The notes beneath the pieces were generated by a model. The model worked only from the letters and a program-made list of their open reading frames with translations. It was not told the DNA's origin and made no database searches. Shown here one piece after another: positions 30,455 through 37,086 of a stretch of DNA of 46,107 bases; position 1 is the first letter of the stretch; each line of letters starts with the position of its first letter. Source of the stretch: Acidobacteriota bacterium (lineage in GTDB: Bacteria; Acidobacteriota; Vicinamibacteria; Vicinamibacterales; UBA2999); the NCBI GenBank assembly GCA_020851565.1, contig JADZCN010000141.1:1-46107 (forward strand). Direction: 5' to 3'. The translations under genes and the position numbers were made by a program.

Positions 30455-30480
30455 CCGAACTAGAATAATGCACTCCAATC
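30455..30480. promoter_or_regulatory. divergent galU/serS promoter with overlapping -10 hexamers
   Basis: The whole gap is 26 bp. On the plus strand TAGAAT (30461-30466) stands 14 nt before the serS ATG. On the minus strand TATTCT (30467-30462) stands 7 nt before the galU ATG. The two hexamers overlap by five bases, so both genes would have very short or absent leaders and polymerases would compete. Confidence 0.5.
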
Positions 30481-31767
30481 ATGCTTGACCCTGTTTTCGT
30501 CCGTGACCATCTCGACGAGGTGCGGCAGGGGCTCCAGTCGCGGGGCCTCGACGCCGGCACCGAGCTGGAGCAGCTGGCCTCGCTCGAGGCCCATCGCCGT
30601 CGGTTGATTCCACAGGTGGAGGGCCTGAAACGCGAGCAGAACGCCGCCGGGGACGAGGTAGCACGGGCCAAGCGCCAGGGACAGGACGCCTCGCACATCT
30701 TCGAGGCCAACCGCCAGCGTGCCCAGAAAATCAAGCAGCTGGACATCGAGCTCGACCAGATCGAGCGGCATCGGACGATGATCCTCGAGACGCTGCCGAA
30801 CCTGCCGCACGCCAGCGTGCCCAGGGGCGCTTCGTCTGCCGACAACGCCGTGGTGCGTGCCTGGGGCGACAAGCCGGTGTTCGACTTCGAGCCGAAGGCA
30901 CACTGGGACCTCGGCCCGGAGCTCGGCATCATCGACTTCGAGCGCGCGACGAAGATCTCCGGCGCGCGCTTCGCCGTGCTGATGGGCGCCGGCGCGCAGC
31001 TCGAGCGGGCGCTCATCAACTTCATGCTCACGCTGCACACCACGAAGCACGGCTACACGGAAGTGGAGCCGCCGTTCCTGGTGTCGGGATCGACGCTCTA
31101 CGGCACGGGGCAGCTGCCGAAGTTCGAGCAGGACCTGTTCAAGATCTCGGGCGACTGGGATCTCTACCTCATCCCGACGGCCGAAGTGCCCGTGACGAAC
31201 CTGTATCGCGGCGAGATCCTCGACGGCCGCCAGCTGCCGCTGAAGTACACGGCCTACACGCCGTGCTTCCGCAGCGAGGCCGGCTCGCACGGTGCTGACG
31301 TGCGCGGCCTCATCAGGCAGCACCAGTTCGACAAGGTGGAGCTGGTCAAGTTCACGACGCCCGAGACCTCGTACGACGAGCTGGAGCGACTGACGGCCGA
31401 TGCCGAGCAGGTCCTGCAACTGCTCGGGCTGGCGTACCGGACGGTCGCGCTCTGCACCGGCGACATCGGCTTCTCGTCCGCGAAGACCTACGACATCGAG
31501 GTGTGGCTGCCGAGCCAGCAGACGTACCGCGAGATCTCGTCGTGCTCGAATTGCGAGGCGTTCCAGGCCCGCCGGGCGAACATCAAGTACCGCCCGGGTG
31601 GCGTGGGCAAGGCCGAGTTCGTGCACACGCTGAACGGCTCAGGGCTGGCCGTGGGGCGGACGCTGATCGCGATCCTCGAGAACTACCAGCAGAAGGACGG
31701 GTCCGTGATGATTCCCGAGGCCCTCCGGCCCTTCATGGGCGGGCGGGAGCGGATAGAATCGAAGTGA
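30481..31767 (+). CDS. serS: serine-tRNA ligase
   Basis: Seryl-tRNA synthetase charges tRNA-Ser, and also tRNA-Sec before conversion to Sec, which ties it to the selenoproteins here. The 428-residue class II enzyme starts [14 protein letters not shown] with the N-terminal coiled-coil arm that grips the long variable arm of its tRNAs (about 30-105). It then has motif 2 ([31 protein letters not shown]) and motif 3 near the end ([19 protein letters not shown]). It is 73 bp before tRNA-Ser(UGA), one of its own substrates. Confidence 0.96.
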   Translation: MLDPVFVRDHLDEVRQGLQSRGLDAGTELEQLASLEAHRRRLIPQVEGLKREQNAAGDEVARAKRQGQDASHIFEANRQRAQKIKQLDIELDQIERHRTMILETLPNLPHASVPRGASSADNAVVRAWGDKPVFDFEPKAHWDLGPELGIIDFERATKISGARFAVLMGAGAQLERALINFMLTLHTTKHGYTEVEPPFLVSGSTLYGTGQLPKFEQDLFKISGDWDLYLIPTAEVPVTNLYRGEILDGRQLPLKYTAYTPCFRSEAGSHGADVRGLIRQHQFDKVELVKFTTPETSYDELERLTADAEQVLQLLGLAYRTVALCTGDIGFSSAKTYDIEVWLPSQQTYREISSCSNCEAFQARRANIKYRPGGVGKAEFVHTLNGSGLAVGRTLIAILENYQQKDGSVMIPEALRPFMGGRERIESK

Positions 31768-31814
31768 GAAGCGAGAAGTCGGAAGAAAGAACCCTCTGAC
31801 TTCTCACTTCTCAC
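31764..31814 (+). terminator. long hairpin over the serS stop codon, made of GTGAGAAG-type repeat
   Basis: GTGAGAAGCGAGAAGTC (31764-31780) pairs with GACTTCTCACTTCTCAC (31798-31814) with one mismatch over 17 bp and a 17-nt loop. The serS TGA lies in the left arm. More ACTTCTC-like units continue to about 31835, just before the tRNA gene. The hairpin could end serS transcription, but there is no T-run; it is also a repeat element. Confidence 0.6.
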
Positions 31815-31839
31815 TTACTCACTTCTGACTTCTCTTCGC

Positions 31840-31929
31840 GGAGGGATGGCCGAGCGGTCGATGGCGGTGGTCTTGAAAACCACTGTACGGGAAACCGTAC
31901 CGGGGGTTCGAATCCCTCTCCCTCCGCCA
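31840..31929 (+). tRNA. tRNA-Ser (anticodon UGA)
   Basis: A class II cloverleaf can be drawn: acceptor GGAGGGA (31840-31846) with TCCCTCC (31919-31925), discriminator G and encoded CCA. The anticodon loop is CTTGAAA with anticodon TGA, the variable arm is long (GTACGG with CCGTAC), and the T-arm contains GGTTCGAATCC. It reads UCA and related serine codons. The 90-nt length and discriminator G fit tRNA-Ser. It is not tRNA-Sec, which has anticodon UCA. Confidence 0.97.
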
Positions 31930-31951
31930 CGCTTCGCGCTGCTCGCCGGCG

Positions 31952-31979
31952 GCGGGGCGCCTCTACTTTTCCGCCCCGC
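31952..31979. terminator. GC hairpin between tRNA-Ser and the convergent cytochrome gene
   Basis: GCGGGGCG (31952-31959) pairs perfectly with CGCCCCGC (31972-31979) around a 12-nt loop that contains the TAG stop of the minus-strand cytochrome gene. It could stop transcripts from both sides. Confidence 0.5.
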
Positions 31980-32454
31980 TCGGAATCCTCCACGCCCCCG
32001 ACTTCGGATCCATCTTGTGGCAGTGCGTGCACTGGCCCTGGAACTGCGACACGAACTGGTTGCCTGAGCCAGTGAGGTGCACGGCGTGCATCAGCGTTGC
32101 GAAGGGCGGTGCCATCGTGGACCCCCGCCGGTGGCAGGTGGTCATGCAGCTCTGAGGCGTGGCCGCGGCGGCCTTCGGGACCGCGGGGTGCTTGCCCTTG
32201 ATCTTCGACGGGTCCGTGACCGAGGCCTTCGTCTTCTCCAGCAGCGCCGGTGGGATCGCGTTCATCCACTCCTTCAGGTGCGTGCTGAGACGCGTGTCGC
32301 CGGCCTTCGATGTGGAGGTATGGCAGTCTACGCAGCCGTTCGGGAACGCATCTTTCGCCTGGGCCCACGCCCCGGGCGGGTGGAGGAGCACGCCTGCCAG
32401 CACGGTGGCAGCCATGACGGCAAGCGGTGGGCGGGGATACAAGGTCACGCTCAT
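31963..32454 (-). CDS. small periplasmic multihaem c-type cytochrome
   Basis: The 163-residue protein has a signal peptide ([23 protein letters not shown], cleavage near 32). It has two standard haem-attachment motifs, CVDCH (41-45) and CTHCH (142-146), and a third of unusual spacing, CMTTCH (103-108, three residues between cysteines). Several extra histidines could be axial ligands. The start is ATG 32454, with AAGGAGG 5 nt upstream, a very good ribosome binding site. A longer open frame upstream is spurious. It is probably a di- or trihaem electron-transfer protein of the periplasm; partner unknown. Confidence 0.85.
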   Translation of the reverse strand: MSVTLYPRPPLAVMAATVLAGVLLHPPGAWAQAKDAFPNGCVDCHTSTSKAGDTRLSTHLKEWMNAIPPALLEKTKASVTDPSKIKGKHPAVPKAAAATPQSCMTTCHRRGSTMAPPFATLMHAVHLTGSGNQFVSQFQGQCTHCHKMDPKSGAWRIPSGAEK

Positions 32455-32541
32455 CTGAGCCTCCTTCCCAGCTGTCTGGCCCGATGTCCAGGTGCCGAGC
32501 TTCGCCCTCGACGGTCCCGCGTCGTACAATGGCCGCGACCG

Positions 32542-32955
32542 ATGACACTCAAACTGATGTCGAGCGCGCTCCTGGTGCTTCTGCTTGCGGCGTGCGGAGG
32601 ACAACCGGGCATGCCATTCCAGATCACCGACACTACCACGGGCAACGGCGCCGAGGCCACGCCTGGCCGCACCGTCGTCGTCCACTACACGGGATGGCTG
32701 TACGACGACAGCCAGGCCGAGAAGAAGGGCACGAAGTTCGACAGCTCGCGCGACCGCAACGAGCCGTTCGAGTTCTCGCTCGGCGCCGGGGAGGTCATCC
32801 GCGGTTGGGACGAAGGCGTGAAGGGCATGAAGGTGGGCGGCAAGCGGGTGCTCACCATTCCGGCCGACATGGGCTACGGCGCGCGCGGTGCCGGCGGCGT
32901 CATCCCGCCGAACGCGACGCTGCTGTTCGAGGTCGAGCTGCTCGGTGTGAAGTAG
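32542..32955 (+). CDS. FKBP-type peptidyl-prolyl isomerase lipoprotein
   Basis: A 137-residue protein with a lipoprotein signal (LLVLLLAAC, Cys18 as the lipidation site) and one FKBP domain. The domain has [49 protein letters not shown] and [24 protein letters not shown]. It should catalyse proline isomerisation of exported proteins while anchored to a membrane. A TACAAT -10 hexamer lies 11 nt before the ATG. It diverges from the cytochrome gene over 87 bp. Confidence 0.93.
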   Translation: MTLKLMSSALLVLLLAACGGQPGMPFQITDTTTGNGAEATPGRTVVVHYTGWLYDDSQAEKKGTKFDSSRDRNEPFEFSLGAGEVIRGWDEGVKGMKVGGKRVLTIPADMGYGARGAGGVIPPNATLLFEVELLGVK

Positions 32956-33008
32956 CGTGCGCAGGGCGGCCGGCAGGGGCCCGGCCGCCGCGCGCGCGGT
33001 TACCAGCC

Positions 33009-34124
33009 GTGAACTGCCGGCACTTCGGGGTGTGCGGAGGCTGCAGCCTCCCGGGCGTGCCATACGCCCGCCAGGTGGCCGACAAGCAGGCGCGGCTTGC
33101 ACACCTGTTCCCGGACGCGGAGCCGGCGCCAATGGTGCCTTCACCCATCGAGGAGGGCTTCCGGCACAAGGTGGCGTTCGTCTTCGCGCCGAACACCGGC
33201 AGCGCCAGCCTCGTGATGGGGCACTACCAGGCAGGCTCCACGCGCATCGTCCGCATCGAGGAGTGCCCGGTGCACAGCGATCGCGGAAACGAGCTGGCGT
33301 TCGCGCTGCGAGACCACCTGGCCCGCGGGCGCGTGCCGCCAGGGATTCTGCGGCACCTGCTCGTCCGGACGACGGACGATGGCCGGGAGGCGGTGGCGAT
33401 GCTGGTGGTGACGGCCAACCACAAGGCGTTGCGGGCGCCGGTGCGCGCGCTGCTCGACTCACCGGAGCGTCCCGACGGCTTGTTCATCAACATCCACGAT
33501 CGGCCGGGGCCCTACATGGTGGGCCGCGAGACGATCAGGATTGACGGCCGCGCGCCCGTGCGCGAGGACGTGCTGGGCACGAGCTTCCTCATCTCCCCGA
33601 CCGCGTTCTTCCAGACGAACGTGAGAGCGGCGCGCGAGCTGCTGCGGGTGGTGCTGAACGAGGCCGGCGATGCCGGCCGGGTGCTGGACCTCTACAGCGG
33701 GAGCGGCCTCTTCGCCATCCCGTTGGCCAGGAGCGGCGCGCGAGTCGTGGCCGTGGAGGAGAACCGGCAGGCAGTGAAGGACGCGGAGGCCAACGTCCGC
33801 GTCAACCGTGTGCCCGACGGTACGGTTCGCCTGGTGGCAGCTCGCACCGAGGACGCCGTGGCGCGGCTCTCACGCGAGCGGTTCGACGTCGTCGTGTTGG
33901 ATCCGCCGCGCCAGGGATGCCCGGAGTCGGTGCTCGACGCCGTCGGGCGGCTCGGGGCCCGGCGTGTCGTCTACGTGTCGTGCAACCCTGAGAAGCTGGC
34001 GGTGGAGAGGGCGCGGATCGAGCGCGCTGGTTATCGACTGGCACGCCTGCGGGGCGTGGACATGTTTCCGCACACGGACCACATCGAGGCCGTGGCAGTG
34101 TTCGAACGGAAGAGAGCGTCATGA
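33009..34124 (+). CDS. RNA 5-methyluridine methyltransferase (RlmC/RlmD/TrmA family)
   Basis: A 371-residue SAM-dependent enzyme starting at GTG 33009. It has an iron-sulfur cluster set (Cys3, Cys9, Cys12, then Cys86), the SPTAFFQTN motif, the SAM loop LDLYSGSGLFAIPLA, the catalytic-region LDPPRQGCP and the nucleophilic Cys325 in VSCNPE. The TRAM domain of RlmD is absent, as in RlmC. Whether it acts on 23S rRNA or tRNA cannot be told from the sequence. The stop overlaps the next ATG by 4 bp. Confidence 0.9.
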   Translation: MNCRHFGVCGGCSLPGVPYARQVADKQARLAHLFPDAEPAPMVPSPIEEGFRHKVAFVFAPNTGSASLVMGHYQAGSTRIVRIEECPVHSDRGNELAFALRDHLARGRVPPGILRHLLVRTTDDGREAVAMLVVTANHKALRAPVRALLDSPERPDGLFINIHDRPGPYMVGRETIRIDGRAPVREDVLGTSFLISPTAFFQTNVRAARELLRVVLNEAGDAGRVLDLYSGSGLFAIPLARSGARVVAVEENRQAVKDAEANVRVNRVPDGTVRLVAARTEDAVARLSRERFDVVVLDPPRQGCPESVLDAVGRLGARRVVYVSCNPEKLAVERARIERAGYRLARLRGVDMFPHTDHIEAVAVFERKRAS

Positions 34125-34852
34125 GCGAGAGGAAAATCGCCGAGCTGCGGCCGGCGGCGACGGTCGTGGTGCTGCGGCCGTCAGCGCGAGGCGGCGTCGA
34201 GGTGCTGCTCGTGAAGCGCAACGATCGCGTGGCGTTCATGGCGGGCGCGTACGTGTTTCCCGGCGGCCGCGTGGATGATGCCGATCGAGCGGCGGTGCCG
34301 GACGCGCGCTTCCTGCACGAGCCCTCGCGTTTCCAGGATCTCTCGCCGGCCGAGGAGCACGGCTTTCGCGCGGCGGCCGTGCGCGAGCTGGCCGAGGAGG
34401 CCAGCGTCGTCATCGGCGTGGACGACCTCGTGCCGTTCGCGCACTGGGTGACGCCGGAGATCGAGATTCGCCGCTACGACACGCGCTTCTACCTCGCGGT
34501 CATGCCAGCCGGCCAGGAGGCCAGGCACGACGAGGGCGAAATGACCGAGCTGGCGTGGCTCGCGCCTTCGGAAGCCATCGACCAGTGCCGGCGAGGGCAG
34601 ATCATGCTGCCGCCCCCCACGTGGACGACCCTGCGCCAACTCGAGCGCCACCGCACCGTGGAGGACATCGTCAGCTGGGCGCGGCAGCGCTCGATCGTGC
34701 GCGTCGAGCCGGGTTTCGTGAAGGCCGCCGGGGAAAGCATCCTGACGCTGCCCGGCGACCCGACGTTCCCGACGATTGAGGGATGGGAAGTGCCCGAGGA
34801 GACGCGATTCGTGCTGAAGGAGGGCCAGGGCTGGCTACCGCAGCGAGCGTAG
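34121..34852 (+). CDS. NUDIX hydrolase
   Basis: A 243-residue protein. The Nudix box is split by a long insert: FPGG (46-49) and then REL-AEEA (about 88-94), a layout like the NUDT19-type group that cleaves CoA-like diphosphates. The last glycine of the standard REUxEExGU motif is replaced by Ser. The substrate is not certain. The ATG overlaps the stop of the upstream methyltransferase (ATGA), so translation is coupled. Confidence 0.88.
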   Translation: MSERKIAELRPAATVVVLRPSARGGVEVLLVKRNDRVAFMAGAYVFPGGRVDDADRAAVPDARFLHEPSRFQDLSPAEEHGFRAAAVRELAEEASVVIGVDDLVPFAHWVTPEIEIRRYDTRFYLAVMPAGQEARHDEGEMTELAWLAPSEAIDQCRRGQIMLPPPTWTTLRQLERHRTVEDIVSWARQRSIVRVEPGFVKAAGESILTLPGDPTFPTIEGWEVPEETRFVLKEGQGWLPQRA

Positions 34853-34900
34853 CACCCGCCCGCACCCGCCCGCACCTGTTCGCACCCGCCCGCACCCTCA
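34851..34900. repeat. decamer array between two convergent genes
   Basis: Five consecutive 10-bp units based on CGCACCCGCC fill the gap: the first starts AGCACCCGCC, the third has a changed end and the last reads CGCACCCTCA. The array runs from the NUDIX stop codon (34850-34852) to the M55 peptidase stop (34898-34900), so it is exactly the space between the two genes. Confidence 0.85.
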
Positions 34901-35794
34901 GTTCGTATTGATGAACCTGTAGAGCACGCGGATCAGCCGGTACGCCTCCGGCATCGAGGCGCGCTGGAACTGGACGGTATCGGGCGCGACGACGGTGATG
35001 TCGCTGAAGGCGGCCGCCACCTCGGGAATGATGAAGTTGCGGAACTGCATGCGCACCTGGTAGGCGGCGGCGCGCTCGGGCGTGGACTTCCGCGCGGACT
35101 GGACGCCCTCGCGGGCCGCGGCCTGAATGTCCTTCCGCGCGTCGGCCAGGGGCCGCAGCTCCACCGCGCGCGTGTTGATGGCCCGCTTCACGACGGCGCC
35201 GCGTATGCCCGGCACCGATCGTGTGACCTCCTCCACCGCGGTGTCGTCTCCGCTGACCGCGACGACGGGGACGCCGTACCAGCGCGCAAGGGCGGCGTTC
35301 ATTCCTCCCTCGCCGACGGACACGCCGTTCACCTGGAGATCCCGGACGACGCCCGAGCCGGTGTGAGCGAAGACGCCGCGGGGCGCGTCGGCCTTGGCGT
35401 GATAGCCGACGAAGACGATGGCGTCGAAGGTGTCGTCGAGGCCTTCCATCATGCCGTAGCGCTTGAAACTGTGGCTGATCAGGCGGACCCGCGGATCGAG
35501 ATCCTCGGGCAGCAGGTTGCGCTGGCTGCCGTGCGAGTCGTTCACGACGACTTCCGTCGCCCCACCCTCGAAGGCGCCGCGGATGGCCGCGTTGGCGTCC
35601 TCGGCCATCAGCTTGCGTGCGCGGCCGTACTCCGCCCCGCCCGCGCTCGTCTGGTCATCGCCGTTGACGCCGGAGATGCCCTCCATGTCGACGGAGATGT
35701 AGACCTTCTTCCCCTGCGCCCCTGCCGGCGTCACCGGGACCACGAAGACCACGAAGGCCACGAAGGCCGGCACGAAAAAGCGCGCTGCTCGCAT
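34898..35794 (-). CDS. M55 family D-aminopeptidase (DppA-like)
   Basis: A 298-residue exported protein. The signal peptide (about 1-26) ends TPAGAQ. The mature part begins VYISVDMEGISGV and has the metal-binding landmarks of DppA: DMEG, DSHG, the GYHAKAD segment and GDD. The family acts on D-amino-acid peptides, for example wall-derived ones. The signal-peptide codons (FVPAFVAFVVFVV) are made of the CTTCGTGGx repeat discussed under findings. It lies after the selenoprotein gene at 35896-36546. Confidence 0.88.
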   Translation of the reverse strand: MRAARFFVPAFVAFVVFVVPVTPAGAQGKKVYISVDMEGISGVNGDDQTSAGGAEYGRARKLMAEDANAAIRGAFEGGATEVVVNDSHGSQRNLLPEDLDPRVRLISHSFKRYGMMEGLDDTFDAIVFVGYHAKADAPRGVFAHTGSGVVRDLQVNGVSVGEGGMNAALARWYGVPVVAVSGDDTAVEEVTRSVPGIRGAVVKRAINTRAVELRPLADARKDIQAAAREGVQSARKSTPERAAAYQVRMQFRNFIIPEVAAAFSDITVVAPDTVQFQRASMPEAYRLIRVLYRFINTN

Positions 35795-35894
35795 GCAAGT
35801 GAGCGTAACTCAGGAAGCTGTCGACCCGTACCGATCCGACCCGATAAACTTCGTGGCCTTCTTCGCGTCCTTCGTGTCCTTCGTGTTCCCGTGG
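35736..35894. repeat. inverted arms of a CACGAAG-type short repeat
   Basis: The left arm (about 35736-35780) has the 9-bp units CCACGAAGx and lies within the start of the M55 peptidase gene. The right arm (about 35849-35894), with CTTCGTG units, ends 1 bp before the stop codon of the selenoprotein gene. The spacer is about 68 bp. This has the same layout as 3371-3516, although the spacers are not alike. Confidence 0.7.
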
Positions 35895-35895
35895 A

Positions 35896-36546
35896 CTACT
35901 GACCCGCGGGCTGAAGCGCGGCCTCGACGAACTGCTGCTCCGGCAGCGCGCCGAGGATCTCGATGTTGTCGTTGACGATGGTCTTGGGGACACCCGTCAC
36001 GTGGTACTTCCGCGACAGGTCCATGAACGACGTGGCCTCCACGGCCGTGGCCGTGATGTGCGGGCTGCTGAACGCCATCTTGTGCGCGAGGACGACCGCC
36101 CTCGGACAGTGCGGTCAGGTGGGGGTGGAGAAGACCTTGATCTCCGTGGGCGAGGTCACTCCCTCGAGCATCTTCACCGTCGCGGGCTCGAGCTCCGCGT
36201 TGCCCGTGCCGGCGAGCAGGATGGACTCGACGAGCGGCACGAACTCGTAGCCGGTCGGCGCCCCGAGAAAGCGCATCCGCGTGTCCTCGCCGTCCCGGAG
36301 GACGACGATGGCCGGCTCGCGTTCGACACCGTACTTCGTGCGGTCCTCTGTATCGAGGACGAAGTTCTTCTCGACGACCGAGATCTTGTCGTTGAGGGAG
36401 GCCACCTCGTCCAGCACCTGCTTGGCAATGGGCCCGCCTTCAGAGCCGCCGAAGGTCTGTGTGAAGAGGAGGAGCGTGACCGGGGTCTCGATGGCCGAGA
36501 GGTGCTGCCGCAGCACCTGGGTATCGCTTTCGGAAAGTAGTCCCAT
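35896..36546 (-). CDS. PDO-like two-thioredoxin-fold oxidoreductase with selenocysteine
   Basis: Two open frames (36546-36115 and 36078-35896) are in the same phase, with only a TGA at 36117-36115 between them. Read as Sec, they give one 216-residue protein. Its second half has TPT-UPHC-PRAVVLAHKMA (Sec144, Cys147) and a VPKTIVND-type cis-Pro region, as in protein disulfide oxidoreductases, whose usual motif there is CPYC. The N-terminal thioredoxin fold has lost both cysteines (TFGGSEGG). It is cytoplasmic (no signal peptide). The ATG is 6 nt after a perfect TATAAT. A hairpin follows the TGA. A plain nonsense mutation is unlikely, since both halves are intact. No Sec tRNA or SelA/SelB is in the window. 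Confidence 0.88.
36083..36117 (-). promoter_or_regulatory. putative bacterial SECIS element in the PDO-like gene
   Basis: After the TGA and ten bases, CGAGG pairs with CCTCG (5 bp) around an 8-nt loop GCGGTCGT. Below it, TGT and GCA add three pairs (one G-U) across a C/C mismatch. The loop begins 15 nt after the TGA with G, the same spacing as in selD. A competing fold (GACCGC with GCGGTC) exists, so this is weaker than the selD hairpin. Confidence 0.55.
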
Positions 36547-36552
36547 CTCCGG

Positions 36553-36576
36553 ATTATAGGCCCGGGCCGCCGGGCC
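36553..36576 (-). promoter_or_regulatory. TATAAT -10 with an upstream hairpin before the selenoprotein gene
   Basis: On the minus strand a perfect TATAAT (36558-36553) lies 6 nt before the ATG at 36546. GGCCCGG and CCGGGCC form a 7-bp stem with a 4-nt loop (36559-36576) just upstream, in the place of the spacer and -35. The hairpin may be the terminator of the preceding zinc-ribbon gene. The mRNA would be leaderless or start within 1-2 nt of the ATG. Confidence 0.6.
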
Positions 36577-36585
36577 CGCCGGTGA

Positions 36586-37086
36586 TCAGAACTTGAAGAG
36601 GTCGTCGAACGCCTTGCGCGCGGTGGACGACTGCGCACCGCCCTGCGCTCCGCCACTGGCGCCTGCGGACGGGCTGGCGCCCGCCGCGGTGGTCTCGCGC
36701 TCGAGGCTGGTGCGCGCCTCGAAGAAGGCGCATTCATTGGCAACGTCCTTCGGCGCGACCCGGGCGGGCACCGGCTGCACGCACTCGAAGCGCGCCGCGG
36801 GGTCGAAGTGCGTGCACTGGACGCACGAGCGCAGGTCCTGGTTGCACTTCGGGCAGGTGCTGCGAGAGAGGATCTGGGCGTCCACGAGGGTCCCGCAGCG
36901 CGCGCAGCGGGCCACCTCGCGGTAGCCCATCATGCGCGGGTTGCGGGCACCCTCCGAGGAGATGCGCCGCGCGCCGGCGGGTGCGCCGGGCTCGCGATCG
37001 GGCCGCTGGCCGGCCGGCGCCGGGCGCGGTGCGCGCTCGCGCCCGTCGTCCTGGTACCCGCGCTGGCGGTACTTGCGGTCGCTCAC
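36586..37086 (-). CDS. zinc-ribbon protein of unknown function
   Basis: A 166-residue protein that I do not recognise. The N-terminal 50 residues are basic and disordered-looking (Arg/Pro/Gly). Two cysteine pairs follow (Cys61/Cys64 and Cys78/Cys81), a zinc ribbon, then Cys88/Cys91, Cys102 and Cys119, which could form a second metal site. An Ala/Gly/Ser linker (about 133-155) and a short end KAFDDLFKF close the protein. The start is GTG 37086, directly touching the stop of the upstream amidohydrolase, so they are cotranscribed. A nucleic-acid or protein-binding role is a guess. Confidence 0.75.
   Translation of the reverse strand: MSDRKYRQRGYQDDGRERAPRPAPAGQRPDREPGAPAGARRISSEGARNPRMMGYREVARCARCGTLVDAQILSRSTCPKCNQDLRSCVQCTHFDPAARFECVQPVPARVAPKDVANECAFFEARTSLERETTAAGASPSAGASGGAQGGAQSSTARKAFDDLFKF

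Noticed and set aside
31840..31929. tRNA-Sec
   Set aside because: The anticodon is UGA, which reads serine UCA codons; tRNA-Sec has anticodon UCA, a longer acceptor branch and G73 with a different body.
32455..33462. Upstream extension of the cytochrome reading frame
   Set aside because: It is antisense to the FKBP and methyltransferase genes, and ATG 32454 has an excellent ribosome binding site and starts a signal peptide.
35896..36078. A separate 60-codon gene
   Set aside because: It is the C-terminal end of the thioredoxin-like protein; it has no own ribosome binding site and lacks the redox motif that lies just upstream of it.
36115..36117. The TGA as a disabling nonsense mutation
   Set aside because: Both sides are intact and conserved-looking, the TGA replaces exactly the redox Cys, the same event is seen in selD and a hairpin follows. 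I cannot fully exclude it without reads and relatives.
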